A stretch of DNA of 64,000 nt from Acetobacter estunensis. Lineage in GTDB: Bacteria > Pseudomonadota > Alphaproteobacteria > Acetobacterales > Acetobacteraceae. The stretch covers positions 124,001-188,000 of the forward strand of contig NZ_JAHRDV010000005.1 of the NCBI RefSeq assembly GCF_019083805.1, read 5' to 3'. Below the pieces are notes generated by a model that was given only the letters and a program-made list of their open reading frames with translations, was not told where the DNA came from and did no database searches. Position numbers and translations under genes: made by a program. Positions 1 to 10,698 of this stretch are shown in pieces. Every line of letters starts with the position of its first letter. Within the stretch, counting starts at the first letter, position 1.

Positions 1-1888
<1,888 letters not shown>

Positions 1889-1920
1889 GAAATTCCTTGG
1901 GTTCGTTCTGGTTTTCGTGG

Positions 1921-1937
1921 GCGACCATCGTGGTCGC
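1921..1937. promoter_or_regulatory. Perfect 7-bp inverted repeat in the aspT leader
   Basis: GCGACCA-TCG-TGGTCGC reads the same on both strands. It lies 33-49 bases upstream of the aspT GTG start, between the FNR-type box and the gene. It could be a repressor operator or an RNA hairpin in the leader; nothing in the window identifies its partner. Confidence 0.45.
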
Positions 1938-1951
1938 TCACATTTCCGTCA

Positions 1952-1965
1952 TTGATAAAGATCAA
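1952..1965. promoter_or_regulatory. FNR-type binding site upstream of aspT
   Basis: TTGATAAAGATCAA matches the FNR/Anr consensus TTGAT-N4-ATCAA at all ten fixed positions, and the symmetry extends one more pair on each side in CAT...ATG. The centre is about 70 bases upstream of the aspT start codon. If the site acts at the usual -41.5 activator position, transcription would begin near 1917, about 29 bases before the start codon. That spacing argument is inference; the palindrome itself is seen directly. Confidence 0.65.
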
Positions 1966-2173
1966 TGGAATAAATGTTTAATACTTTAATTATAATCGTA
2001 TTTATCTCGTAATATTTATAATTCGAAATGAAAATGATTTCGTGTGTAGGTTATGTGTGGATTTTGGAGTTTAAAGTGCATTTAAAACTGACTGTGGCGC
2101 GGAAATGGGTCTCATTTTCTTCTTGTCTTGGAATAAGATGAGAAAAGAAATTTTTGCGTGTCAGTCTCAAGGC

Positions 2174-2204
2174 AAAGAAAAACCCCGGCTTTTTCAAGCC
2201 GGGG
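2174..2204 (-). terminator. Rho-independent terminator of guaA
   Basis: The stem CCCCGGCTT/AAGCCGGGG (2183-2191 with 2196-2204) has a 4-base loop. On the minus strand it is followed by a T-rich run complementary to 2174-2182. It lies 43 bases downstream of the guaA stop. Confidence 0.88.
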
Positions 2205-2246
2205 TAAACGACAGAGTCATCCGCTGATGGGTCTACCGGGTGAGTG

Positions 2247-3842
2247 TCATTCCCACTCAATAGTACCGGGCGGCTTGGATGTAATGTCATAGGTCACACG
2301 ATTGATGCCGCGTACCTCATTGACGATGCGGCTGGCTACGCGGTTGAGGAAGCCCATGTCGAACGGGAACACTTCCGCCGTCATGCCGTCGGTGCTGGTC
2401 ACGGCCCGGAGTGCCACGGCTTGATCGTAGGTGCGGCCATCGCCCATGACGCCCACCGTGCGTACCGGCAGCAGCACCGCGAAGGCCTGCCAGATGGCAT
2501 CATAGAGACCCGCATTGCGGATTTCCTCAAGATAGATGGCGTCCGCCTTGCGCAGCAGGTCCAGTTTCTCGCGGGTGATGGAATCACTGGGAATGCGGAT
2601 GGCCAGACCGGGGCCGGGGAACGGATGGCGCCCGACAATGCTCTCGGGAATCTCCAGTTCGCGCCCGAGATCGCGCACCTCGTCCTTGAACAGTTCACGC
2701 AACGGTTCGACCAACTGCATGTTCATACGCTCGGGCAGGCCGCCGACATTGTGATGCGATTTGATGGTGACGGAAGGACCGCCCGTGAAGCTGACGCTCT
2801 CGATCACGTCGGGATAAAGCGTGCCCTGAGCGAGGAACTCTGCCCCCCCGATCTTGGCGGCCTCTTCCTCGAACACCTCGATGAACAGGCGACCGATGGT
2901 CTTGCGCTTCACCTCCGGGTCCGTGACGCCTTCAAGCGCAGACAGGAACAGATCGGACGCATCGCGGTGAATCAGCTTGATGTTGAACTGGCCACGAAAG
3001 GTCTTGACCACCTCTTCCGCCTCACCCGCGCGGAGCATGCCGTGATCGACGAAGATGCAGGTAAGCTGGTCTCCGATGGCCTCATGGATCAGCACGGCGG
3101 CGACCGAGGAATCCACACCGCCCGATAGACCGCAGATCACGCGCTTGTCGCCCACCTGCTTGCGAATCTTTTCGATCTCGACATCGCGGAAACGGGCCAT
3201 GGTCCATGTGCCGGTGCAACCCGCGACATTGTGCGTGAAGTTGCGCAGAAGGGCTGCGCCATGGGGCGTGTGCACGACCTCGGGGTGGAACTGCACGCCG
3301 TAGAGCCTGCGTCCTTCATCGGCGATGATGGCAAATGGTGCGCCCTCGGACGTGGCGACGGCGCGGAAACCGGGCGGCAACTGCGTCACGCGGTCGCCGT
3401 GGCTCATCCACACTTGTTCACGACTGCCGCGTGCCCAGACGCCACGGAACAGGGCGCAGTCTTCGGTGATGTCCACGAAGGCGCGCCCGAATTCGCGGTG
3501 ATCGGAGCCTTCGACCTTGCCGCCGAGCTGGTTGCACATGGCCTGCTCACCGTAGCAGATGCCCAGCACCGGAATGTTCAGCGCGAACACCACCTCCGGG
3601 ATGACCGGCGCTCCTTCGTCATGCACACTGGCCGGACCGCCGGAGAGAATGATGCCGCGAGGAGCGAAGGCGCGGATACGTTCCTCGTCCGCCGTAAACG
3701 GCCAGATCTCGCAATAGACACCGCTCTCGCGCACGCGGCGGGCAATGAGCTGCGTGACCTGCGAGCCGAAATCAAGGATCAGGATCCGGTCGGCATGCAG
3801 GGCGGTGTCGGTGATGGTGGCGTCCTGGGCGGTGCCGGACAT
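2247..3842 (-). CDS. guaA: GMP synthase (glutamine-hydrolysing)
   Basis: Makes GMP from XMP using ATP and glutamine, the last step of guanine nucleotide synthesis, in the cytoplasm. The protein has 531 residues. The N-terminal class-I glutamine amidotransferase domain has its nucleophile in GICYGEQ (Cys96) and a QFHPE motif. An ATP-pyrophosphatase domain follows with the PP-loop LSGGVDSSV near residue 240, then the GMP synthase C-terminal dimerisation domain ending GTIEWE. I chose ATG 3842 (MSGTAQD) over the in-frame codon at 3908 because GAGAGGAG lies just upstream and the extra 22 residues look unrelated. A strong terminator follows. Confidence 0.96.
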   Translation of the reverse strand: MSGTAQDATITDTALHADRILILDFGSQVTQLIARRVRESGVYCEIWPFTADEERIRAFAPRGIILSGGPASVHDEGAPVIPEVVFALNIPVLGICYGEQAMCNQLGGKVEGSDHREFGRAFVDITEDCALFRGVWARGSREQVWMSHGDRVTQLPPGFRAVATSEGAPFAIIADEGRRLYGVQFHPEVVHTPHGAALLRNFTHNVAGCTGTWTMARFRDVEIEKIRKQVGDKRVICGLSGGVDSSVAAVLIHEAIGDQLTCIFVDHGMLRAGEAEEVVKTFRGQFNIKLIHRDASDLFLSALEGVTDPEVKRKTIGRLFIEVFEEEAAKIGGAEFLAQGTLYPDVIESVSFTGGPSVTIKSHHNVGGLPERMNMQLVEPLRELFKDEVRDLGRELEIPESIVGRHPFPGPGLAIRIPSDSITREKLDLLRKADAIYLEEIRNAGLYDAIWQAFAVLLPVRTVGVMGDGRTYDQAVALRAVTSTDGMTAEVFPFDMGFLNRVASRIVNEVRGINRVTYDITSKPPGTIEWE

Positions 3843-4020
3843 GGCAGGCTCCTCTCGGGTGGGTGCGGTGCGCTTCCGCCGGACGGCAGGAAAGCGGTAC
3901 GCATACATTGCGGCGTTCTCCTCGCGGGGTATAGGACGAGGCAGGGGGTGTCGTCACCCGTTTCCCGCGTGTTCCGTCCCGGTTGCGCGCGGTCCGCTAC
4001 TGCTTCGTGGAGGTCTGCCG

Positions 4021-4440
4021 ATGCGCGCCCGTCTCCTGCCCTGTCTGTGTCGCGCCTTTTTCCTTTCGGCTGGCATGTCGGCTGCCGCTCTTCCCGCGTT
4101 TGCGGACAAACCGACCGGCGAATGGGTGGGCATGCTGGTGACGGATCAGGGCACCTGCCCCGATCATCAGGACTCCATTTTGCAGGTGGAAACTGACCGC
4201 GTGGCCTTCACACCCGCCACAGGGACGCTCGTGCTGCGCGGAAAGCCGGACAAGAATCTCAAGCGGCTGCACGCCCAGCTCATGCTCAAGGACAAGGACG
4301 GCAAGCCATTGCCCTGGGTGTTCGAAGGGCAGCCCGATGGCGACAGCATCAAGGGGGTCTTTGGCACGCCCAACTGCCGCGCCCACATCGTCCTGCATCG
4401 TCCTCAGGGCAGTGCATGGAAGAACTTCATGGGAGACTGA
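4021..4440 (+). CDS. Small secreted protein of unknown function
   Basis: Encodes 139 residues starting at ATG 4021, with TGGAGG about 8 bases upstream. Residues 1-28 form a signal peptide ending A-F-A before DKPTG. The mature part is about 110 residues, beta-rich looking, with W-V-G-M near its start and two cysteines (46, in GTCPDH, and one near the C-terminus in TPNCRAH) that could form a disulphide. It lies 43 bases upstream of nagA on the same strand and may be co-transcribed. I do not recognise the family. Confidence 0.7.
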   Translation: MRARLLPCLCRAFFLSAGMSAAALPAFADKPTGEWVGMLVTDQGTCPDHQDSILQVETDRVAFTPATGTLVLRGKPDKNLKRLHAQLMLKDKDGKPLPWVFEGQPDGDSIKGVFGTPNCRAHIVLHRPQGSAWKNFMGD

Positions 4441-4483
4441 CCCCAAGGGTCGTCTTGCCGCCGCATTACGGAATCTGTCTCTT

Positions 4484-5599
4484 ATGGACCTGACTGGCCA
4501 GATCGTTCTTCCTGATCGCATTCTTCCCGGCACGCTGACGCTTGAGGGGGAACGCATCCGCGCTGTCACGCCGCTGCCGAAAGCGCCCGCGCGCTATATT
4601 CTGTCGGGTTTTATCGATGGCCACGTGCATGGCGGTGACGGCGCGGACACGATGGATGGGGTGGCGGCGATCCATCGCCTTGCGCGTTTCCACCTGACGC
4701 ATGGCACGACCACCATCCTGCCCACGACTATCACGGCCCCATGGCCGGATGTGATGAACGCACTGAAGGCCGTGGCGGAAGCACAGCGCAACGCGCCCGG
4801 AGGTGGACCGATCCTTCACGGCGCGCATCTTGAGGGGCCGTTCGTCAGCCCGCACCGACTGGGCGCACAGCCCCCGTTTGCCATTCCACCGTCACCCGGG
4901 CTTGTGGCTCAGGCTCTTGAAACCGGCGTCGTGCGTGTGGTGACGCTGGCTCCTGAACTGGAGCACGCCGATACGGCGATGGAGAGCTTCGCGCGCGCTG
5001 GCGTGCGTGTGAGCCTTGGTCATACAGTGGCGGGTTATGAAGAGGCCGAAGCGGCAATCTGTCGGGTGTGCGCGGCGGGGGGCACTGTAGGAGGCACGCA
5101 TCTCTTCAACGCCATGCCTCCCATTGAGGGGCGGCGTCCCGGTCCTGTCACGGCGCTGATGTGCAGTGATGAAGGCCATGCGGAGATGATTTTCGACACG
5201 CATCATGTCCACCCAGCCACTTTCCGGCTGGCGGCCCGGGTGATGGGGCGCCGGTTGCTTTTCGTGACTGACGCCATGCGTGGTACGGGTCAGCCGGAGG
5301 GGCCAAGTCAGCTTGGCGGTCAGGATGTGGAAATCCGCAATGGGGCCGTGCGTCTGCCGGACGGGACGTTGGCAGGGAGCATTCTCACGCTGGACGTGGC
5401 GCTGCGCAACGCCGTGACGGTGGGAGGCATGTCTCTGCCCGAAGCTTCACGCCTGGTCTCGGCCAATCCGGCCGCATGGCTCGGGCTGCATGACCGCGGG
5501 CGGATCGCGTCGGGGCTACGGGCCGATCTGGTGGTGATGGATGCCGGGTTCTTTGTGCGGGAGGTATTTGTCGGTGGGGCGACGGTGTTCAGAGTTTAA
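4484..5599 (+). CDS. nagA: N-acetylglucosamine-6-phosphate deacetylase
   Basis: Removes acetate from GlcNAc-6-phosphate, a step in recycling of peptidoglycan sugars and use of amino sugars. The protein has 371 residues from ATG 4484 and is an amidohydrolase-superfamily barrel. Recognisable motifs are DGHVHGG near residue 46, HLEGPF near 118, GHT near 183, HLFNAMPP near 208 and the catalytic-aspartate motif TDAM near 264. Length agrees with the family (about 370-390). No nagB or transporter gene is adjacent, so recycling is a more likely role here than an inducible catabolic operon. It converges on the M1 peptidase gene with 12 bases between stops. Confidence 0.93.
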   Translation: MDLTGQIVLPDRILPGTLTLEGERIRAVTPLPKAPARYILSGFIDGHVHGGDGADTMDGVAAIHRLARFHLTHGTTTILPTTITAPWPDVMNALKAVAEAQRNAPGGGPILHGAHLEGPFVSPHRLGAQPPFAIPPSPGLVAQALETGVVRVVTLAPELEHADTAMESFARAGVRVSLGHTVAGYEEAEAAICRVCAAGGTVGGTHLFNAMPPIEGRRPGPVTALMCSDEGHAEMIFDTHHVHPATFRLAARVMGRRLLFVTDAMRGTGQPEGPSQLGGQDVEIRNGAVRLPDGTLAGSILTLDVALRNAVTVGGMSLPEASRLVSANPAAWLGLHDRGRIASGLRADLVVMDAGFFVREVFVGGATVFRV

Positions 5600-5611
5600 A
5601 TGTTGCTCCTC

Positions 5612-7831
5612 TCACGGCCCCGCCTTCGTCGGCGGCGTCACTGTCAAAATCGCTCCAAAACTGTTGTTGCTGCGGTCAATGTCGGGAATGGTGAGATCGG
5701 GATCGACGATCGCCGTGCGTACGGGCTGATTGCCGGCCACTTCCACCGTCAGTTCGTTATGCTGCACCCACGCTTCGGTGGGGATACGTACGCGTGCCGA
5801 ACTGCCGTCTTTCCATGTCACCTGCAATGTTACGGGCAAAGGCAGCCAGCCGCGGTTTACCACTTTGACGAGCGCCCCTTTCGCAGGGTCGTCATCGGGA
5901 TAGGTCACGGGCGCCACGGCATAGTCGGGGGCCCAGTTGTTGAAGAACCAGCCACGCCAGAACCATGAGAGGTCTTCTCCGGTCTCGCTGCTCATAAACC
6001 GGAAGAAATCCGATGGCGTGGGGTGATGATACGCCCATTCCATGATCCATGCGCGGAAGGCGCGGTCGAAGCGTTCGGGGCCAATGATCTGCTCACGCAG
6101 AAGGGTCAGTCCGTAAGCTGCCTTGAAATAGGTGAGCGGGTGACGATACGTCTCCGGCACCGTGTCGCTGGGAGCCATCAGCACGGGGGCAGCCGGGTCG
6201 CGCAGCAGGGCAGTGATGTCGGTCGCGGGTCGTCCACTCGTGGGAGCGAACTCCGCATCCCGCTTGGGCGCGAATTCACCCTGATTGAAATCGGGTGCGG
6301 CCAGAGTGCCAAGGAACGTGGCGAAGCCCTCATCCATGAAAGCATTGCGCCGTTCGTTGCTTCCCACCAGCATGGGGAACCACTGGTGCGCGAATTCATG
6401 CACCGTCATGGCGAAAAGCTGGCCGTCCTTCTCGTCCTTTCCCTCAAAGGCCAGTCCCGGATACTCCATGTTCGCACCATGGCCGCCGACAGCCACAGCA
6501 TTGGGCCAAGGGTAGGGAAAGAGGCGGGTGGAGAAGTCCTCGATGGCGTGTTTCACATAGGATACGGCGCGGTCCCATCCATGCGAGCCCATGGCTTCCA
6601 CGGGGTAGACCGCCATGGCCAGACGGGGTGTTGCGTCGGACTTGCTGGCCACCGTCTGGGTTCCGATGTCCAGTCGGGCGGCGTCCCACAGGAACGCGGC
6701 GGAGGCGGCAAACGCCACGTCCCGCGTGTCGTTCATGTGAAAACGCCATGTTTTTGTTTTAGGTGCGGGAGGCGTGGACTTGGCTGGCTCGTTCTTGTGA
6801 GCGGAAGCCTTGTCCACTGTTTTGGGGGCCGGAGACGGGGCGGGAAGTTCCGCCGTGACAGCCGCCAGAACCTCGTCGCGGGTACGGATCATCACGCGCT
6901 GTTCGCTTCGCGCTGCCTGCGTGAGCCGGTCCCGCTGTTCGCGTGTCAGCACGTCGTCGGCGTTCACCAGCGCACCGGAGCCTGCAACGATGAAATCTGA
7001 GGGTACTGTCACGCTGTAATCGAAGTTTCCGGTCTCCAGATAGAACTCCTGACCCAGTCCGGGCAGTGTGTCCCACCCACGCAGATCGTCATAGACAGCC
7101 ATGCGCGGATAGAACTGCGCCACTTCGTAAATGTCGCCATTCTGGCTTGGAGAAACGGCGGTGCGGCCGCCCCAGGCGCCGGGCAGGGTGAGATGCCAGA
7201 CGATGCGCAGGCGATATTTTTCGCCCTTGTGCAGCGGCCGCACGAGGGGAAGCTGCATCCGTGTGTCCGAGATGACAGGCACGATGGGCGTATCGTGCTC
7301 TTCCTGTTCGATCGTGACACTTTCGATGGTCACGCCGTCCGTGTGGTGCGTGTGCCAGGCGGGCGTTGCGAAGTTGGCGCGCGCGCCCTCACGGTAGGCG
7401 TTCTGGTCCAGATGCACCCACAGCACATCCAGATCGTCAGGACTGTTGTTGGTGTAGGTGATGGTTTCATCCCCACTCAGCACGCGACTGATAGGGTCGA
7501 TGGCCACGTGGATGTCATAGTCCGCGCGGTTCTGCCACGCCTCCGGTCCACGTCGACCGCTGCCCGAGCGGAAAGCGTTGACCGGATCGGGCCACGCCAG
7601 AGGTGCAAAGATACGCGCCGGATCGGGGGGCGGCATCTGGAGGACAGGTGGCGTGGGGGACGGGCTTTCCGTCGGGGCGTCGGCCGCGCGGGCGAAAGGG
7701 GACAGCACGGTCGTCACCAGCAATCCGGCCAGAAGCGGGACAGTGAAGCGTCGTCGGGTGATCCCTTCCCTTCCCCTTGAAAGACCGGCGGAGCCGGACG
7801 GGGCGGGGCGGAAGGGGGACCGGGCTCTCAC
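5612..7831 (-). CDS. Exported M1-family zinc metallopeptidase
   Basis: Gluzincin aminopeptidase-like protein of 739 residues. The zinc site HEFAHQW is followed after exactly 18 residues by the third zinc ligand in MDEGFATF. The N-terminus after GTG 7831 is basic with TRRRF, then a hydrophobic stretch and F-A-R-A, consistent with a Sec or Tat signal peptide, so it should act in the periplasm or outside. A Pro/Ser-rich linker follows and then the M1 beta-sheet domain. I chose GTG 7831 because CAGGAG lies 9 bases upstream; an in-frame ATG at 7978 would add 49 residues that do not look like protein. Between the zinc site and the N-domain is a Lys/Pro/Ala-rich insert, about residues 330-360. The exact substrate is unknown. 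Confidence 0.88.
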   Translation of the reverse strand: MRARSPFRPAPSGSAGLSRGREGITRRRFTVPLLAGLLVTTVLSPFARAADAPTESPSPTPPVLQMPPPDPARIFAPLAWPDPVNAFRSGSGRRGPEAWQNRADYDIHVAIDPISRVLSGDETITYTNNSPDDLDVLWVHLDQNAYREGARANFATPAWHTHHTDGVTIESVTIEQEEHDTPIVPVISDTRMQLPLVRPLHKGEKYRLRIVWHLTLPGAWGGRTAVSPSQNGDIYEVAQFYPRMAVYDDLRGWDTLPGLGQEFYLETGNFDYSVTVPSDFIVAGSGALVNADDVLTREQRDRLTQAARSEQRVMIRTRDEVLAAVTAELPAPSPAPKTVDKASAHKNEPAKSTPPAPKTKTWRFHMNDTRDVAFAASAAFLWDAARLDIGTQTVASKSDATPRLAMAVYPVEAMGSHGWDRAVSYVKHAIEDFSTRLFPYPWPNAVAVGGHGANMEYPGLAFEGKDEKDGQLFAMTVHEFAHQWFPMLVGSNERRNAFMDEGFATFLGTLAAPDFNQGEFAPKRDAEFAPTSGRPATDITALLRDPAAPVLMAPSDTVPETYRHPLTYFKAAYGLTLLREQIIGPERFDRAFRAWIMEWAYHHPTPSDFFRFMSSETGEDLSWFWRGWFFNNWAPDYAVAPVTYPDDDPAKGALVKVVNRGWLPLPVTLQVTWKDGSSARVRIPTEAWVQHNELTVEVAGNQPVRTAIVDPDLTIPDIDRSNNSFGAILTVTPPTKAGP

Positions 7832-7995
7832 GTTTCCTGACTCCTGACGACGAAACTCGAATGCATGCACGCCTTCTTCTGCTACTCCAGCATCAGAGGG
7901 CGTCAAGGACGGGCAACCATGCGTCAGGGGAAAGCGCAGGGCCGCGCCGTTCGTTCCACCTGATGCCATTGTCATCACCCAATCAGGGGCACACC

Positions 7996-9582
7996 ATGCA
8001 CGGTATGACCTTCCGTTTCGTTTACACTTTCTCCGTTTTGTCTGCTCTTCTCCTGTCCGGTGTCGCCCACGCGGCCCCGGAAACCGCGCCGGATCGCACC
8101 GGAGAGGCGGTCTCGCGCCGTTTCGAGGCCATCCGCCATGACCCTGCCGCGCGCTCGGTTTTTCTGCGCGCGTTTCCCAAGGGCGCGGATCTGCACAACC
8201 ATCTGGTGGGCGCGATTCCGGCCGAGCATCTTCTGGAGTGGGCCGATCAGGACCAGCGCTGCGTGAATCCGGACACCGGCGCCATCACCGCGACGCGCTG
8301 CCGCTTCGGTTTCCATCCGGCGCGGGATGCAGACCCGGTGCAGGCGGTCATGGCCGATCCAAAACTGGCCGCGCGGACCATCGATGCACTCTCCACACGC
8401 GATTTTGTGCCCACCGCGGACGATCGCTCGCTCCACGATCACTTCTTTGCCACCTTCGACAAGTTCCTTCCCGCCACGGTGGGACGGGATGCCGATATGC
8501 TGGCCGATGCCCTCACGCAGGCGGGGCAGGATCATGTGACCTATGTGGAACTGATGGTGTCCCCGCAATTACTGGAGGCGGCGCGGTTGGGCGCATCTTC
8601 AACCATACGCGACGAGGCCGGCATGACGGTGGCGCTGGGGCGTATCACGCCTCATCTGTCTCATCTTGTGAAACTTGCGCGTGAGGAAACGGACCGGATG
8701 GAGCACGGCGCGCGCCAGAAGATGAAATGCGGGACGCCGCAGGCATCGCCCGGGTGTCAGGTGGCTGTGCGGTATCTGTGGCAGTCGGTGCGGATCATGC
8801 CGCCGGGTATGGTGTTCTCCCAGTTGGCCTTCGGTTATGCGCTGGCGCAGGCGGATACCCGTTTTGTGGGGCTGAACATTGTGGGGCCGGAAGACAACCC
8901 CGTCGCCATACGGGATTACGCGCTGCATATGGACATGTTCCATGTGTTGTCCGAGCGCTGGCCTCATGTGAAACTTTCTTTGCATGCCGGAGAACTGTCT
9001 GGAGGACTGGTGCCGCCGGAAGGTCTGCTCTCGCACATCCGGCAGGCCGTGGAAGTGGCTGGCGCGCGCCGCATCGGACATGGCGTGGACATCATGCAGG
9101 AGACAGACCCGTATGGTCTGCTCACGGAGATGGCCAAACGCAACGTGCTCGTGGAAATCAACCTGACCAGCAACGAGCAGATCCTCGGTGTGAAGGGCGC
9201 GGACCATCCTTTCCCGGTTTTCCGTGCGCATGGTGTTCCCGTGGCCCTGTCCACGGATGACGAGGGTGTTCTGCGCAGCACGCTCACGGACGAATACATC
9301 CGCGCTACCACGCGCTATGGCCTGTCGTACACCGATCTTCGCGATCTTTCCCGTATGGGTCTTGAACATGCCTTTGTGCCCGGTGACAGCCTGTGGGCGT
9401 CTGTGTCCCCCTTCACCATCGCGGATGCTTGTATCGACCGTGTACCGGGTGACGCGCCCACTGATGGGGCCTGCCACGATCTCCTGAGCCGCAGTGAGAA
9501 AGCGCGTCTGCAATGGAAGCTGGAGGCGGACCTTACCCGTTTCGAGGAGGCGGTGATGAAGGGGGAGGTGGTGCCGCAATGA
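7996..9582 (+). CDS. Exported adenosine deaminase-like protein
   Basis: Adenosine/AMP deaminase family, 528 residues, longer than cytosolic Add (about 330) and nearer the secreted ADGF-type enzymes. Metal-site motifs are DLHNHLVGA near residue 67, HAGELSGG near 332, RIGHGVDI near 357 and STDDEGV near 420. A signal peptide spans residues 1-26 (VAHA before APET), so it should deaminate adenosine to inosine in the periplasm. Four cysteines within about residues 91-103 and 240-255 suggest disulphides, which fits export. The start at ATG 7996 follows CAGGGG. Its stop overlaps the start of the purine nucleoside permease gene by 4 bases, so the two are probably translated together. Confidence 0.88.
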   Translation: MHGMTFRFVYTFSVLSALLLSGVAHAAPETAPDRTGEAVSRRFEAIRHDPAARSVFLRAFPKGADLHNHLVGAIPAEHLLEWADQDQRCVNPDTGAITATRCRFGFHPARDADPVQAVMADPKLAARTIDALSTRDFVPTADDRSLHDHFFATFDKFLPATVGRDADMLADALTQAGQDHVTYVELMVSPQLLEAARLGASSTIRDEAGMTVALGRITPHLSHLVKLAREETDRMEHGARQKMKCGTPQASPGCQVAVRYLWQSVRIMPPGMVFSQLAFGYALAQADTRFVGLNIVGPEDNPVAIRDYALHMDMFHVLSERWPHVKLSLHAGELSGGLVPPEGLLSHIRQAVEVAGARRIGHGVDIMQETDPYGLLTEMAKRNVLVEINLTSNEQILGVKGADHPFPVFRAHGVPVALSTDDEGVLRSTLTDEYIRATTRYGLSYTDLRDLSRMGLEHAFVPGDSLWASVSPFTIADACIDRVPGDAPTDGACHDLLSRSEKARLQWKLEADLTRFEEAVMKGEVVPQ

Positions 9583-10676
9583 ACAGGACATTGGCCCGTG
9601 CTGCCCTGCTCGGCGCAGCGCTTCCCCTCGTGCATCTGGTTTCCCTCGCTCGTGGTGCAGAGGCACCGCTTCCGGTGCGCGTGGTTGTGGTCACGACATT
9701 CGAGCTGGGCGCGGATACGGACGACACGCCGGGCGAGTTCCAGCATTGGGTGGAGAGACTGCCTCTGCCCACCGTTCTGCCGGCGCCGGGCAGCGATCAT
9801 GGCACGCTGCGTTACAATGCCACCATGCAGGTACTTGGCATCGTGACGGGCGAGGGGCCGTCGCACATGGCGTCCGCCATGACGGGACTGGCGCTGGATA
9901 CACGCTTCGATCTGCGTCGTGCCTATTTCATTCTTGCCGGAATCGGCGGGATCGATCCGAATTTCGGTTCCATCGGTTCGGCGGTCTGGGCACCGCATGT
10001 GGTCAATGGCGGGCTGGCGCATATGGTGGATGCGCGTGAGATGCCCGCGTCATGGCCGGACGGTTTCACTCCCGTTCAGGGAGCGGTCCCTGAACCCACG
10101 CCGGTCCCACCGCTTCATTCGCAGTGGGGCGACATGGCCTACACGCTCGATCCGGGACTGGTGGGCTGGGCGTGGAATCTGACACGCGACATTTCACTTC
10201 CCGATACGGATAAACTTCGTGCAAATCGCGCGCGCTACACAGGGTTTGAAAAAGCGCAGAAACCACCCGCCGTGATGCGTGGTGATACACTGTCCTCCGA
10301 GACGTTCTGGGTGGGGGCGCGCATGAACGCCTGGGCGGAGCGCTGGGTGCGATACTGGACGCAGGGGCAAGGTGTTTTCGCGACCACGGCGGAAGAGGAT
10401 GTCGCGTTCATGCAGGCGCTCTCAGCGCAGGCAAAAGCGGGCCGCGTGGACATTCGGCGCGCACTGGTGCTGCGCGCTGGCAGCAATTACGACATGCCGC
10501 CGCCGGGTGGGGCGGCGGCACAGCTTCTGCGCGACGAACAGACGGAGAACGGTTTTGCCGGTTTCCTACCGTCTGTGGAGGCGACGTACCGTGTGGGCAG
10601 TGTAGTCGTGCGCGAACTGGTGCGGCACTGGGATCGCTACGCCAACACCATGCCGCAGGAACATGCGCGGCCTTGA
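9579..10676 (+). CDS. Purine nucleoside permease/NUP-family exported protein
   Basis: 365-residue NUP-family protein, the family named for yeast and fungal purine nucleoside permeases and common in acetic acid bacteria. It starts at ATG 9579 in an ATGA overlap with the adenosine deaminase gene. A signal peptide (residues 1-24, LARGAEA) precedes a beta/alpha domain with the family motifs TTFELG, GTLRYN, GIGGIDP near 127 and RAGSNYDMP near 308. The fold resembles nucleoside phosphorylase-like proteins, and no multi-helix membrane region is visible. Transport in the ordinary sense is therefore doubtful; binding or phosphorolysis of extracytoplasmic nucleosides is equally possible. Its neighbour argues for a role with adenosine or inosine. 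Confidence 0.85.
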   Translation: MNRTLARAALLGAALPLVHLVSLARGAEAPLPVRVVVVTTFELGADTDDTPGEFQHWVERLPLPTVLPAPGSDHGTLRYNATMQVLGIVTGEGPSHMASAMTGLALDTRFDLRRAYFILAGIGGIDPNFGSIGSAVWAPHVVNGGLAHMVDAREMPASWPDGFTPVQGAVPEPTPVPPLHSQWGDMAYTLDPGLVGWAWNLTRDISLPDTDKLRANRARYTGFEKAQKPPAVMRGDTLSSETFWVGARMNAWAERWVRYWTQGQGVFATTAEEDVAFMQALSAQAKAGRVDIRRALVLRAGSNYDMPPPGGAAAQLLRDEQTENGFAGFLPSVEATYRVGSVVVRELVRHWDRYANTMPQEHARP

Positions 10677-10698
10677 TGCCGGAGTTTTTCTTTCGCGA

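Larger units (their letters stand above)
1889..2173. other. AT-rich promoter region of the aspT operon
   Basis: This is a non-coding stretch between aspT and the guaA terminator. It is much richer in A and T than its surroundings, especially 1965-2060. It holds two palindromes listed separately (1921-1937 and 1952-1965). No convincing gene is seen: the open frame over 2051-2290 on the minus strand crosses the guaA terminator and reads into the 3' end of guaA in another frame. Confidence 0.6.
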
